NCBI RefSeq assembly: GCF_024139115.2
Contig: NC_085139.1
Coordinates: 136,455,121 to 136,519,120 of the forward strand
Direction: 5' to 3'
DNA: 64,000 bases
DNA from: Armigeres subalbatus
Lineage: Eukaryota > Arthropoda > Insecta > Diptera > Culicidae
Under the pieces are notes generated by a model, which did not search any database, was not told the origin of the DNA, and was given only the letters and a program-made list of their open reading frames with translations. Both the position numbers and the translations under genes were made by a program. Numbering within the stretch: position 1 is the first letter of the stretch; each line of letters opens with the position of its first letter. Shown piece by piece: positions 34,860 to 45,629 of the stretch.

Positions 34860-35583
34860 CTTTTCGGGATAGATGGGTCATATATTCTCAGGACTAATTT
34901 TCAGGAATACGAGATCCTACTAAGGCTTTCACAATGTTCCATTATTGGCAAATACTTAATCCGGTTTAATTGGCGTATGCGGGTCATGTGAACCTAACTT
35001 TCTTTAATACGACATAATCAAGGTATTCTAAATCGTTCTTGAGTACTGCTCATGGCATCTACAAGATCAATCAAGACTGTGACCAGGTACTCATCATCCG
35101 TATATCCCTAATCCAGTTTAAGAAGCATATGCACATCATGTAAACTCAATGTTCTTGAATACGAGATGTTCATGTACTCCAAAACTTTCTCGAGTTCTGC
35201 TCAAGGTACCTACCACATCGATCAGCACTTTTACAGTGTCCTCATCATCGGCATATACCCAAACCAGTACAGTGAGGGGCCATCCACAAAGTACGTCATG
35301 CTCCTATGAGGGAGAGGGGGTTCCAAGCAGCGTGATGAGTCATACAAACATTTTAGAGGTTTAATACAAAAAGTGTGACGAAGGGGGGAGGGTTGGGCGA
35401 AAATCGCCAATTTTCGCGTGACGTACGTTATGGATCTTTCCTAAGCATATATGCATCATGTGAACCTAATTTCTCTGAAAACAAGTTGCTCAAAGCACTT
35501 GAAAAAAAAAATTTGAGTTGAAACCGTGGCTTCTTTCGCATCTAGCCCAAGCTATCTACCTGTTTAACCAACGCATTTGCAAT
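34860..35583. repeat. Diverged relative of the 153-bp satellite
   Basis: Units of roughly 150 bp contain TTCTTGAGTACTGCTC, CATCTACAAGATCAATCAAG, TCATCATCGGCATATACCC and AATCCAGTTTAAGAAGCATA. The TTCTTGAGT...TCTACAAGA phrases align with the minus-oriented 153-bp block at 25.2 kb. The same family resumes at 39641-39678 and 44729-44965, so the two large transposons between are insertions into it. Confidence 0.65.
35275..35443. mobile_element. 169-bp MITE, ACAAAGTACGTCA ends
   Basis: Left end AGGGGCCATCCACAAAGTAC pairs with the inverted right end AGGAAAGATCCATAACGTAC. It interrupts a satellite unit between CCAGTACAG and AAGCATAT. Related copies lie at 27418-27547 and 58740-58910. Confidence 0.7.
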
Positions 35584-35785
35584 TAGACCTGTGCGCCGAA
35601 GTATTTGTGAACGGCGGCGGCGTAAGGCCATTTTTACATCGGCGGCGGCGGCGTCGGCGGCGTCACGCCGTAAGCAATGTTCGGCGGCGGCGGCGGCGGC
35701 GTGAATCGGCGTGAAGAATTTTGAGTTGAGAAAAAAAGTTTCACGCAGCAAACCAGATGATGCCTTTTATTATTATTTTTTGTAC

Positions 35786-36024
35786 AATTCAAGACAACAT
35801 TTTCAAAACGACTTATCTGCTTTTGTAAACAAAGATTCAAACGACGATTTGACGAATCTGATAGCACTCCCACGCAAACCAACACCATCAACAGGTAGCG
35901 GAAACCTTCACCTACCTATTGATGGTGTTAGTTTGCGTGGGAGAGCTATCAGATTCGTCAAATCGTCGTTTGAATCTTTGTTTACAAAAGCAGATAAGTC
36001 GTTTTGAAAATGTTGTCTTGAATT
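35786..36024. mobile_element. 239-bp palindromic MITE nested in the hAT-like element
   Basis: AATTCAAGACAACATTTTCA at the left is exactly inverted at the right, and pairing runs about 110 bp per arm with few mismatches (through GACGATTTGACGAATCTGAT), leaving a short loop around 35896-35918. The related element at 11313 reads straight through (TTTTTTGTACAGACTGATGG), which gives an empty site. The target duplication is unclear. Confidence 0.88.
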
Positions 36025-36179
36025 ACTAGCTACAGTCAGACTGATGGGGTGAACATCCTAATAGGTGTAGCTTGTATGTCCAGAGCAAAAGTTTACATCA
36101 CATCCTCCACTAGGACATTGTCGCCTCACAGCACATACGATCATTGGAACGCAACTTGGATACAAATCCATAAATTCGT

Positions 36180-38960
36180 TCGAAATTCCTCAATATATTC
36201 CTCAGAAAATTCGAAAAAGGAATTTTAAGCATTAATTAAGATGTTCCCTAATGAATTCCTTCAAAACTTCTTCTAAGAATTCCCTTGAAAATTTATTTGG
36301 GTATTTCTTCGCAAATTCGTTCCTAAATTTCTTCAAAGGTTCCTTCAGAAATTTCCTTAGAAATTACTTTAGGGATTGCTTCGGAAATTCCTTTACGGAG
36401 TCTTTTGGGAATTTCTTTAGAAATTCATTGAAAACTTTTTAGGAGTTCCTTTGAAAATTCCTTTAAGAATTTCTTAGGAAATTCCAATGGAAAATCTTTC
36501 AAGGACTATAGAATACCTAGGGACACTGATTTAGGAATACAATCGGAAATCCTTTTGAAAAAACCTTTGGAGTTAGACTTAGGATTTTTTCTTAGAAATT
36601 CCTTTCAGGAATTTGTTTTTGAATTTCTAAAAAAATTCTTCCTGTAATTCCTCAACAATATCTTTTGAAACTCTAGGAAGATATTTTTAGTATTCTCTCG
36701 AAATTTCTCTCTGGAATTTATTTAGAACTTTCTCCAGGATTTTTTCCAAATTTTCTTTAAGAATGCCTTCGAACATTCCTCCCTGAAATTCCTTTAGCAA
36801 CTTTTTCAGAAATTCCTATAGATCTACGCAAATTTCTTTTAAAATTCCTCTAAGAACTCTTTCGAGAATCTCTTCTGAAATTCTTTTGGAAAATCTTCGG
36901 AAATTTTGTTTGTAAATTCATTCATTTTTTTTTTAATATTTGTTTACTAGTTTCTTCGAAAATTCCTTTAAAAATTCCTCCTTATGATTCGTTCCGGAGA
37001 TATTCCTGCAGGAATTTTCTAAGGACTTCCTGGAGGAAGTTCCAAATGAGTTTCTGAAAAATAAATAAAAGGCCTTTCAGAAGGTTTTCTGTCGGAATCC
37101 CTGCATGAATATAAATCCATAAATCCTGAATCCATATAAATTCCTGTGGCTTTTCTAAAGAGATTTTCGAAGAAATTCCTGGAGGAAATTCCGACTCTAT
37201 TCTTGAAGGAATAACCAAAAGAGAACCTGAAGAGGTTTTCGAACAGAATTTTAAATGAAGGATTTTTAGTGGATGTTTCAAGCAAATAGCTTTTGAAATT
37301 TAAATATTTTCCATAAGAATTTCTTCGAAAATCTGGACAGTAGTGAAACAAACTCAGTTTTGACTCTAGAATTAAGACTACATGCCAAGAAAAACTACCA
37401 AAATATCGAGATGGCGGATATTCGGATATTCTCAAGAATTTCTTGAGAATTTACTGCAGGAGTTCCATCGAAAATTTCTACAGATTTTCTCGAAAACACC
37501 TTAAATAAGAAAATATATTCAGGAATTATTTCGGAAAGACATAAAAACTCATTCTAATATACCTTCAAAATTCTGTCAGGAATTCCATCAGAATTTTTCA
37601 TGAATTCCTTCAAAAACGTCCACAAATGAAACCAGCTTTTTCTTTGAAATTTCCTTAGAATTGCTTCTGAACTTCTTAGAACATTAGGAAATATCTTAAG
37701 AAATTCTTCTGGATGTTCTTACAAAATTCTTCTAAATAAGATTGATCTTGACAATTCTATCAGGAATTGCTTCAAAAATCTGTTTGGAATTGGAAATAAA
37801 ATTTCTACCCATGTAGATGGGTACACTCCCCACAGTTGTAAAGGATTTGACGCGTCATTCCTCAAAGAAGTTACCCTCGAAAAGCTCAAAAGGATTGCGA
37901 ATCTATTTATTAGTCTGTTGGATTACACTGTTGAAATGAGATCCTGCGGGCTTCGCGTAAGAATCTCTGCTTACGGGTCTGCTGCCTCCGGTTTTGCCCT
38001 TCATACAGCAGTGCATTGAAAGCAGTATGGTCTTTAAATTCGACTGTAATATTGGGTGGAGCCTTACGCAGAGCAAGACTCAAGCCAGAATGATGGATAA
38101 CTGTATATACACACATACTTTTGAAAAATTCCTTCGGAAATTATTTTAACAATTCCTCTGAAACTTTTCCAGGTATTTCATAAGGCATTCCATTCCCTCG
38201 GAAATTTATCTAGTAATTCTTTTGGAATTTCCTCCGCCATTTCCTTCCAAGATTCTAGGACGAATTTTCAGATATAAGATATAATTTCCAAATGAATTAC
38301 CGACATTCTTAGATTCCTTCAAGATTTTTTTTGAACATTCCTCCAAGAATTCCTTCTAAATTTTCTCCAGGGATTCCTTCAGAAAATCCTCCAAAAATTA
38401 CTACGAAGATGGATTCAGAAATTCCTCAAGACTCTAAGCAATTTCTTCAGGTTTATTCCTTCAGAATTTTCTCCAGGACTTTATTCGGCAAATATTTCAA
38501 GAAATCCCAGAAATTTATATGGGTATTGTTTATCAAAATAAAGTATTGCGTATTCATTTATTAGTCTGTTGGATTACACTGTTGAAAGGAGATTCTTTCA
38601 ATCTTCGCGTAAGTGTCTCTACTCTGCCTCAGATATTCGTCTAGTATTTCCTTCGGAATTTTCTCCGCCTTTTGCTTCCAAAATTCTAGGACGAAATTTC
38701 GGATATCTCCGTACGAATTTCTAGAGAACTCCTAAAGAAATTGCCGACATTCTTAAATTTCTTTAAAAAATTTGTTGGACATTCCTCCAAGAATTCCTTC
38801 AGAATTTTCTCCAGGCAATCATCCACGAGGATAAATCCAAAAATTCCTCAAAACTCTAAGAACTATCTTCAATTATTCCTTCTGCACTTCCTCCAGGATA
38901 TCCTTTAGGCATTATTTCAGGAAAACCAAGAAATGTCTTTGGGAATTTTTATAAAAATAA
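36180..38960. repeat. Degenerate GAAATTCCTTC-rich minisatellite
   Basis: Irregular reiterations of GAAATTCCTTCAG-like 12-15-mers fill the interior of the hAT-like element, on one strand to about 37000 and as the inverse phase (AAGGAATTTC) in places afterwards. The same sequence type occupies 11640-12700 in the truncated copy. No fixed period is visible. Confidence 0.75.
37895..38120 (-). other. Unassigned GC-richer island with a short open frame
   Basis: A minus frame of 68 codons (37910-38116) ends in RKQRFLREARRISFQQCNPTD. Its 3' part (TTAGTCTGTTGGATTACACT plus GTTGAAA) recurs at 38558-38590, about 650 bp to the right. The island differs in composition from the AT-rich repeat around it, so it may be a captured or inserted fragment. 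Function unknown. Confidence 0.3.
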
Positions 38961-39480
38961 ATTAAACCTGTTTTTGGAACAATTCTGGCAATTGAAGTAC
39001 AAGGAGGAGTGAAGGAAATGTTCAATTTGATGGGTCACGTGTCCCATCGTGCTCCAGCTCCAGAAGCCAAATTACCATTTTGAATTCGCATATCACGAAG
39101 CTATCACAATGATACTCCATGCTCAGGGAAGTTTGAAAAATCCTACCAGACTGGGAATCCAAATCCAACATTCATAGTGCTGACTTGTAGCCGCAAATAT
39201 GATATGTAACATTCAAACCTTTAAAAAGATGATGAACCATCCAATGCGACCAGAATGAAGTTATTCCACATGAAGTTACATATGAGATTAGAAGTTCATA
39301 GCTACGCTCGTAGATTTGGAGGTCTGTTGCCAAGAAGTTCTTGGATGACCTAGCATTTAACACGCCAATGCCGGTAAAAGTGCCAGAGATAAAAATAAAT
39401 CTGCTAAAGGTATAACAGCTATTTAATCAATGCCTGATAGGTTGCCTTGGTCCGGTAGACGCAAACGCACTACATACTGT
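38961..39480. other. Interior of the hAT-like element without recognised features
   Basis: Mixed-composition DNA, no coding signal, leading into the GGC-rich right end. Confidence 0.4.
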
Positions 39481-39849
39481 GATTTTTGTGTTGGCCAATC
39501 ATCGGCGTGAAATACGAAATTCGGCGGCGTGGAGCCAATCGGCGTATGGCGCGCCGCCGACACCTTGACCGGCGTCGGCGTACGTCAATAAGTGTCGGCG
39601 GCGGCGGCGTGGCGCGGCGGCGCACAGGTCTATTTGCAATGTCCTCATCATCGGCACGCACCCAATCCGGTTCATTAACCCTTATGCGGCCAACAAAAAA
39701 AACACACGTGGATGGCCGACAGGGTACCCGTGTTCCCATAAATTGATATTTTCATAACTTCAACAATTTTCAACCGATTTGGATAATTTTGACAGTTTTG
39801 GAAACAGAAACTCATATACTTTTTGCCCATTGTCAAGGTTTACAGCTTA

Positions 39850-41170
39850 TGCCCATGGTTATACAAGAAATCTTTGAAGTAAGGCTGAAGAGTCTTCACG
39901 CGTAACCAAAGGCCATTCAACCAGTTTCAAATATGCTACAAGCTCTTTGCGCTTCTTAGAATTGAAGGTGTTCACAGTATATGCTTCGGGTAATGCAAAA
40001 ATCCCTGAAATGAGGTCTTAGTCATCCGAGAAATCTCTGGAGTAAAGCCTAAAGATCTACTCGCGTAACCAAAGGCCTATAATGCAAATTCAAATACGGT
40101 ACATGCTCTTTGTGGTACTTAGCATAGAATGCGTTCACAGTATATGTTCCGAGTCATCCAACAAATCTCTGGAGTAAGGCCTTAAGGTCTACACTCGTAA
40201 CCATGATTCTATGGACTTGTCTCAAAAGTGGCACATGCTCTTTGCGCATCTTGAAATCAAATTTGATCACTACATATGTTCTGCGCTATCGAAGAAATCT
40301 CTCGGATAAGTCCTCTGGCGCCTTCATTGCATATGTTCATGGTCATCCAAGAAAACCCTGGAAAAGGCCTTCAGGTCTACACGCGTAGCCAGAGATCTTT
40401 TAGATTGGTTCAAACCTGGTACATGCCCTTTGTGGTACATAGAATAGAACGCCTTTATTGCATATGTTCATGGTCATCCAAGAAAACCCTGGAAAAGGCC
40501 TTAAGATCTACACGCGTAACCAAAGATCTTTCAGATTTTTTCAAAAGTGTTACATGCCCTTTGTGGTACATAGATTAGATTGCGTCCATTGCATAGGTTC
40601 ATGGTCATCCAAGAAAACCCTGGAATAGGCCTTTAAATCTACATGGGTACCCAGAGATCTTTTGGCTTGTTTCAGAAGTGGTACATGCCCTTTGTGGTAC
40701 ATAGAATAGAATACGTCCATTTCATATGTTTATGGTCTTCCAAGAAAATGCTAGAATAGGCCTCAGGATCTTCACACGTAACCAGATACCTTTCGGATTG
40801 TTTCAAAAGTGGCATATGCCCTTTGTGGTACATAGAATATACCGCTTTCATTGCATATGTTCATGGGTCTCCAAGAGAACACTTGGACAATCCTCAAGAA
40901 CTTCACGCGTAACCAGAGTTCTTTCGGCCTATTTGAATAGTTATACATGCCTATTATGGTACGTAGAATAGAATGCACCCATTTCAAATGTTCATGGTCA
41001 TCCAAAAAAAAAACCCTGAAGTAAGGCATTAGGATCTACACCAGAGATATATCAGCCTGTTTTAAATTTGGTACATACCTTTGGGGTCCATGAATAAAAT
41101 ACGTTCATGGCATATGCTAATGGTCATCCTAGAAATTTATGGAGTAAGACTTCTAGGCTTACACGAATAT
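39850..41170 (+). repeat. 131-bp satellite, ~10 units
   Basis: GGTCATCC marks units at 40341, 40472, 40603 and (as GGTCTTCC) 40734, an exact 131-bp spacing. Units contain ACGCGTAACCAGAGATCTTT, GGTACATGCCCTTTGTGGTA and CATTGCATATGTTCATGG. About two inverted units occur at 43940-44230 within the right arm of the host element. Confidence 0.92.
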
Positions 41171-41380
41171 CTAGAGGGTCGTTAAGGTCACTCCTTGCGC
41201 CGCCTCCGTATCGATTGGTGTGCCCCCGAAAACGTGCCCCAGATCTTTGCGATATTAGCCCGTTTTTTCCCTCACGTTCTCGGCGTGGAGTTGTATCGTT
41301 TCAATTTATTTATATTTTGCATTTCCAAAGAATAGACAACTTCATATTAGTGATATGAATGAAGTTTGTATACTACCTGG
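41171..41380. other. Spacer between the two satellites
   Basis: A GC-richer patch with CCGCCTCCGTATCGATTGG and then AT-rich DNA. No feature recognised. Confidence 0.4.
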
Positions 41381-41602
41381 AACCAACAACAACAAGACAA
41401 CAATAACTACTTGGAATGCTAATATATCAAGATGAGGTTTCACATCTTGTTTATTCTTCAATAACTGCCCAGAGCTAATGACAACAGCTTGAACTACTTG
41501 AAATGCAAACATATACCATTAGCCTTCCTTTCGTGGGTTGATCTGCAGATCATTCCTATATGGAGTTCACAGACTACCTAGTACCATGGCAAAAACAAAA
41601 AC

Positions 41603-41872
41603 TACAGCAGACGTTCGATAACTGCAAGCCATTTAACTGCAATGCTTTTTAACTGTAATTCGATAGTTGCAACAGTTTTACAGTTATCGGACCGCTAAAC
41701 TTCAAACCGATGTCAGACTCAATGACAGCTGCATTGCGCTGCACATTTAGATGCACTTTTTTGCATCTGATGTCGATTGACAACCGTTTAACGTCTAGAG
41801 TGCGTTGCAGTTATCGAACGGCATTCGATAACTGAAAAGTAAAAATTTGCAGTTATCGAACGGCTACTGTAC
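41603..41872. mobile_element. ~270-bp MITE with TTCGATAACTGCAA inverted ends
   Basis: Left end TACAGCAGACGTTCGATAAC and inverted right end TACAGTAGCCGTTCGATAAC pair with few mismatches. The motif CAGTTATCGAACGG is repeated inside, and TA at both edges suggests Tc1/mariner-type insertion into the 143-bp satellite. No coding content. Confidence 0.75.
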
Positions 41873-42334
41873 TAGGAATGCGTACATTCACTCAGATGAG
41901 GTTGACCCGATTTTGTCACTCCCAGATTTTGTCTACCCCTGATTTTGCCTAACCCGATTTTATCACGTTTTCGACCCAATTTGCCGCAAACAATAAAGAT
42001 TTTCATGAAATAACTTACACTGCCTGCAGCTTATTGTGAATCATTTATGAGTACCTGTTAATAAGTTTGTAAGTCTCTTCGATAAAAAAAAATCCATTCA
42101 AGTATTTTGCCTTGCCTTCATTAGGGAGCCCACGACTATGAAAATAACTACTTAAAATACAAACATATACCAAGAAGGGGTCTCACAACTTATTTATTTT
42201 CAAATAACAGCCTCCATTAAGGAGGTTGATCCATCGACCTTGACCCTATTTCATAGACTACCTGGAGATCAAGACAACAACAAGAACTACTTGGAATACA
42301 AACATATACCAAGATGGGGTCACAGATCTACAGA

Positions 42335-42407
42335 ACTTCGGTGGGGTTTGATCCCACGAAACCAGTACGCTAGACAGGTGTTTTCCCTACTAAGCTACGA
42401 AGGACCT
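42335..42407 (-). tRNA. tRNA-Ala(AGC)-like sequence
   Basis: On the minus strand there is TAGCTTAGTAGG (A-box region), an anticodon arm CCTGT/ACTGG with loop CTAGCGT (anticodon AGC), and a perfect 5-bp T stem GTGGG/CCCAC with loop ATCAAAC. The acceptor stem pairs at 5 of 7 positions. It is embedded between satellite units. It is better explained as a tRNA pseudogene or a SINE head than as an active gene. Confidence 0.5.
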
Positions 42408-42865
42408 CCGTCGTCCTCTGCAGCTTAGCGGGTACTGATGAAACCAAATTCACAGCACCGGGCATGTAGCCAAACTCTCGCAATACATTATCAGAACTAA
42501 CTCTCTCATATACATATGTTTTTGTACAATGCCAACCACGTAGGATGAGTATTTAGTATTATCTGGCTCCTACACACTTGCTTCATCACCAACGGCGCTC
42601 GATGAAGTAGGGTTGTGTGAGATTGTGCCAGTTGGTCGTCAGATCCCAACCTGACCACATAAGCGAAGAGAGATCGAGTTCAGTTCATTCAAAGTTAATT
42701 GCCTATGTTCCGGGTATTAAGCCACCCGGAGTGGAAATTAATAACTATGTCTGAAACTCGATTATGCATAAGCACAACATGTGATAGATTAAGTTCGGAA
42801 AAGGTATTAGAGGAAAACCGCTACCTTCCGTCCCTCCCAGTTGTTCTTTAATAACTGCATCCGTT
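42408..42865. other. Non-satellite interlude within the 143-bp array
   Basis: About 450 bp without satellite similarity lies next to the tRNA-like sequence. A SINE body is possible, but I see no tail or target duplication. Confidence 0.35.
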
Positions 42866-43939
42866 ACGGAGGTTGATCCACCGACCTTGACTCTATGGAG
42901 TTCGAAGACTAGCTGAAGCCCACGACAACAACAAGAACTACTTGGAATACAAACATATACCAAGAAAGGGTCACGCTACTTGTTTATTCTTCGATATCTG
43001 CCTCCATTACGGAGATTGATCCGCAGATCTTGACTGTATGGAGTTCGTAGACTACCTGGAACTCACGACAACAACAAGAACTACATGGAATACAAACATA
43101 TACCAAGAAGGGGTTACACAACTTGTTTATTCTTCAATAACTGCCTCCATTACGGAGGTTGATCCACAGACCTTGAATCTATGGAGTTCGTAGACTACCT
43201 GGAGCCCACAACAACAAGAACTACTTGGAATACAAACATATACCAAGAAGGGGTCACAAAACTTGTTCATTCTTCAATAACTGCCTCCGTTACCAAGGCT
43301 CTATGGACTCTATGGAGTTCGTAGACTACCTGGAGTTCTCGACAACAACAAGAACTACTTGGAATACACACATATACCAAGAAGGGGTCACGCAACTTGT
43401 TTATTATTCGATAACTGCCTCCATTACGGAGATAGATCCGAAGATCTTGACTGTATGGAGTTCGTAGACTACCTGGAGTTCACGACAACAACAAGAACTA
43501 CATGAAATACAAACATATACTAAGAAGGGGTCACACAACTTGTTAATTCTTCAATAACTGCCTCCATTACGGAGGTTGATCCACCGACCTTAAATCTATG
43601 GAGTTCGTAGACCACCTGGAGCCAACGACAACAACAAGAACTACTTGGAATACAAACATATATCAAGAAGGGGTCACACAACTTGTTTATTCTTCATTAA
43701 CTACCTCCATTACGGAGGTTGATCCACAGATCTTGACTCTATGGAGTTCGTAGACTACCTGGAGCCCACGATAACAATAAGAACTACTTAGAATACAAAC
43801 ATATACCAAGAAGGGGTCACGTAACTTGTTTATTCTTCGTTAACTGCCTCCATTACGGAGATTGATCCGAAGACCTTGACTGTATGGAGTTCGTAGACCA
43901 CCTGGAATCAATGACAGCAACAAGAACTACTTGGAATGC

Positions 43940-44395
43940 AAATGACCCGGAACATATACTGTGAAAGCATTATATGCTAAGCACCATAAAGAGCATGTAC
44001 CGTTTTTGAATTTACACGATAGACCTTTGGTTACGTTTGCAGACCATAAGATCTTATTCCAGGGATTTTTGGATGACTTAGGCCTTACTCCAGGGGTTTT
44101 TAAAGCTCCAGAATATATACTGTGAACACCGACTATTCTAAGAAGCGCAATGAGCATGTAATATCTTTGAAACTTGTTGATAGTCCTTCGGTTACGTGTA
44201 TAGACTCTTAAGCCTTACTTCAAAGATTTCTTGAATAACCATGGACAAAAGCTGTAAACCTTGACAATGCACAAAAAGTATATGAGTTTCTGTTTCCAAA
44301 ACTGTCAAAATTATCTAAATCGGTTGAAAATTGTTAAAGTTATGAAAATATAAATTTAGTGGAACACGGGTACCCTGTCGGCTATCCACGTGGTA
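43940..44395 (-). repeat. Right inverted arm of the piggyBac-like element
   Basis: This is the reverse complement, with about 85-90 percent identity by eye, of the left arm from about 39701 to 40150. It includes two units of the 131-bp satellite and the phrases AAACTGTCAAAATTATC and CGGGTACCCTGTCGG. Confidence 0.82.
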
Positions 44396-44630
44396 AAAAA
44401 AATCAGATGCCCCTCCCCACGTCCCTCCTCACTGTATCAACGTGATTTTCTCACAGATGCTACATTTTATGGAGTTCTTAGATGTCACCGAGTTTCAGCT
44501 TTCAGCTATAAAAATTCATTGAAATATCAACACTTGAATTTGAAAAAGGAACACGGGTACTCCGTCGGCCGCATAAGGGTTGAGCATGTAAAGAAAAAAT
44601 ATTTTAAGCTCTTTTTTAGTGGAATGTATT

Positions 44631-44728
44631 CAACCGTCTAAGACGAGTTAAGTAACCTCCATTTAATTCCACCAATAAATAATTGATGGAATTAAATGGA
44701 GGTTACTTAACTCGTCTTAGACGGTTGA
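44631..44728. repeat. Near-perfect hairpin with ~45-bp arms
   Basis: CAACCGTCTAAGACGAGTTA at 44631 is inverted exactly at the end of the segment, and pairing continues through AGTAACCTCCATTTAATTCC to a short TAAATAA loop near 44680. It is a palindromic mini-element placed 50 bp outside the piggyBac-like end. GAGCATGTAAA before it and AAGCATGTAAA after it may be part of its duplicated target. Confidence 0.9.
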
Positions 44729-44965
44729 AGCATGTAAACCCAATTTTCTTGAATAAGAGATGTTTGAGATACTCCAAAATATTTCCGAGTGCAACTCAAG
44801 GTATCTACTGGATCAACCAAGACTTGTGCAAGGTCCTCATTATCGGCATATACCCAATCCGGTTTGGTAAGCATATGAATGTAAACTCATTTTTTTTATA
44901 CGAGATGCTCAAGTTACTCCAAAATATTTTCGAGTACAACCTCCATTTATTAGGACCAGTGCTGT
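44729..44965. repeat. Diverged satellite (35-kb type), continued
   Basis: CTTGAATAAGAGATGTTTGA, TACTCCAAAATATTTCCGAG and TCGGCATATACCCAATCCGG match the units at 34.9-35.58 kb, placing this on the far side of the hAT-like and piggyBac-like insertions. Confidence 0.65.
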
Positions 44966-45629
44966 GCATCATCACCATCATAGTGGCACCAGAGTTACCG
45001 TGCACGTGCTTTAGTTGGTGGTGCATGAAACGCGTTTTAAGCCCTCTCGTACGAACGAAGTAGGTGATGCGCTTCTAAATTGCGCGCCTCCGTCTAGTTG
45101 CTATGCGCCTCATGTGCAGCGCATGCGATCCATCTCATGCGCTCGTCGCATGGGCTGATCACCTTGTGAACGAGCGTTAGGAAGAATAAACAAAGTCAAG
45201 TAAATTGCACTGCTGCAGTTTAGTTGATGGTACTTGGTGCACAATCAGATAAAATTGCCGACCGTTACCGAATATGCGTTGCGTTACTCAAGGCATTATT
45301 AAAAGGTGTGCATAAGAAATATTTTTTTTAAGTATAATAAATAACCAATTAAAATATTTTTTATAGCTTTCGTTCGCCGTACTAACTAATTGAATTTAAG
45401 AGACTTTGTGCTAATTGCATTTTACTGGTACGTATAAAAACGTCGGGATCGAAAATTTGAAACATTTAAAATTTTATTGCTTTTGTGTCCCGTCCAAATA
45501 TCTTAAAGTTTATAGTCAACTATTTTTCAACTATTTTGGACTACTAGAAAGTGATTAAATTTTAGAATGTGAATCACATACGATCATACGATTTATAACT
45601 AAGTAAATGTCGTATTCGTCCACCAGAGA
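44966..45629. other. Probable 5' flank of the hAT transposase element
   Basis: CAGTGCTGTGCATC near 44959 resembles a hAT terminus, and the next 200 bp hold GCGC-rich short inverted motifs (CGCATGCG, TGCGCGCC, CTCATGCGC). I could not find the matching right end, so the element boundary is not defined. From 45230 the sequence is AT-rich leader. Confidence 0.35.

Larger units (their letters stand above)
35584..39632. mobile_element. 4.05-kb hAT-like non-autonomous element with 8-bp TSD
   Basis: Terminal inverted repeats TAGACCTGTGCGCC (left) and TAGACCTGTGCGCC (right, inverted) are identical over 14 bp. The direct repeat TTTGCAAT flanks the element at 35576-35583 and 39633-39640. An 8-bp duplication is the hallmark of the hAT superfamily. 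Both ends are strikingly GGC-rich (about 35610-35705 and 39505-39625), while the interior is AT-rich degenerate GAAATTCCTTC repeat. No transposase frame is present, so movement would have needed a partner. A truncated copy lies at 11313-12773. Confidence 0.86.
41380..43940 (+). repeat. 143-bp satellite with diverged left half
   Basis: GTAGACTACCTGGA or a near copy occurs at 43047, 43190, 43321, 43464, 43607, 43750 and 43893: intervals of 143 bp with one short 131-bp interval. Units carry ACAACAACAAGAACTACTTG, ACAAACATATACCAAGAAGG, TTGTTTATTCTTCAATAACT and GCCTCCATTACGGAGGTTGA. Diverged units are recognisable back to 41380, interrupted by a MITE and by about 450 bp of other DNA (42420-42860). 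Confidence 0.9.
39679..44579. mobile_element. 4.9-kb piggyBac-like element carrying two satellites
   Basis: The ends read CCCTTATGCGGCC and, inverted, CCCTTATGCGGCC. The left flank is TTAA (39675-39678) and the right flank TTGA (44580-44583), one change from the TTAA duplication expected of piggyBac elements, whose termini begin CCC. A second inverted pair, GGATGGCCGACAGGGTACCC at left and GGATAGCCGACAGGGTACCC at right (44361-44393), extends inward for several hundred bp through TTTTCAACCGATTT and CAGTTTTGGAAACAGAAACT. The interior is a 131-bp satellite, a 143-bp satellite and MITEs. No transposase is present. Confidence 0.75.

Noticed and set aside
37903..38640. Pair of LTRs suggested by the TTAGTCTGTTGGATTACACT direct repeat
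   Set aside because: The shared sequence is only about 60 bp with weaker extension, and no retroelement features lie between the copies.
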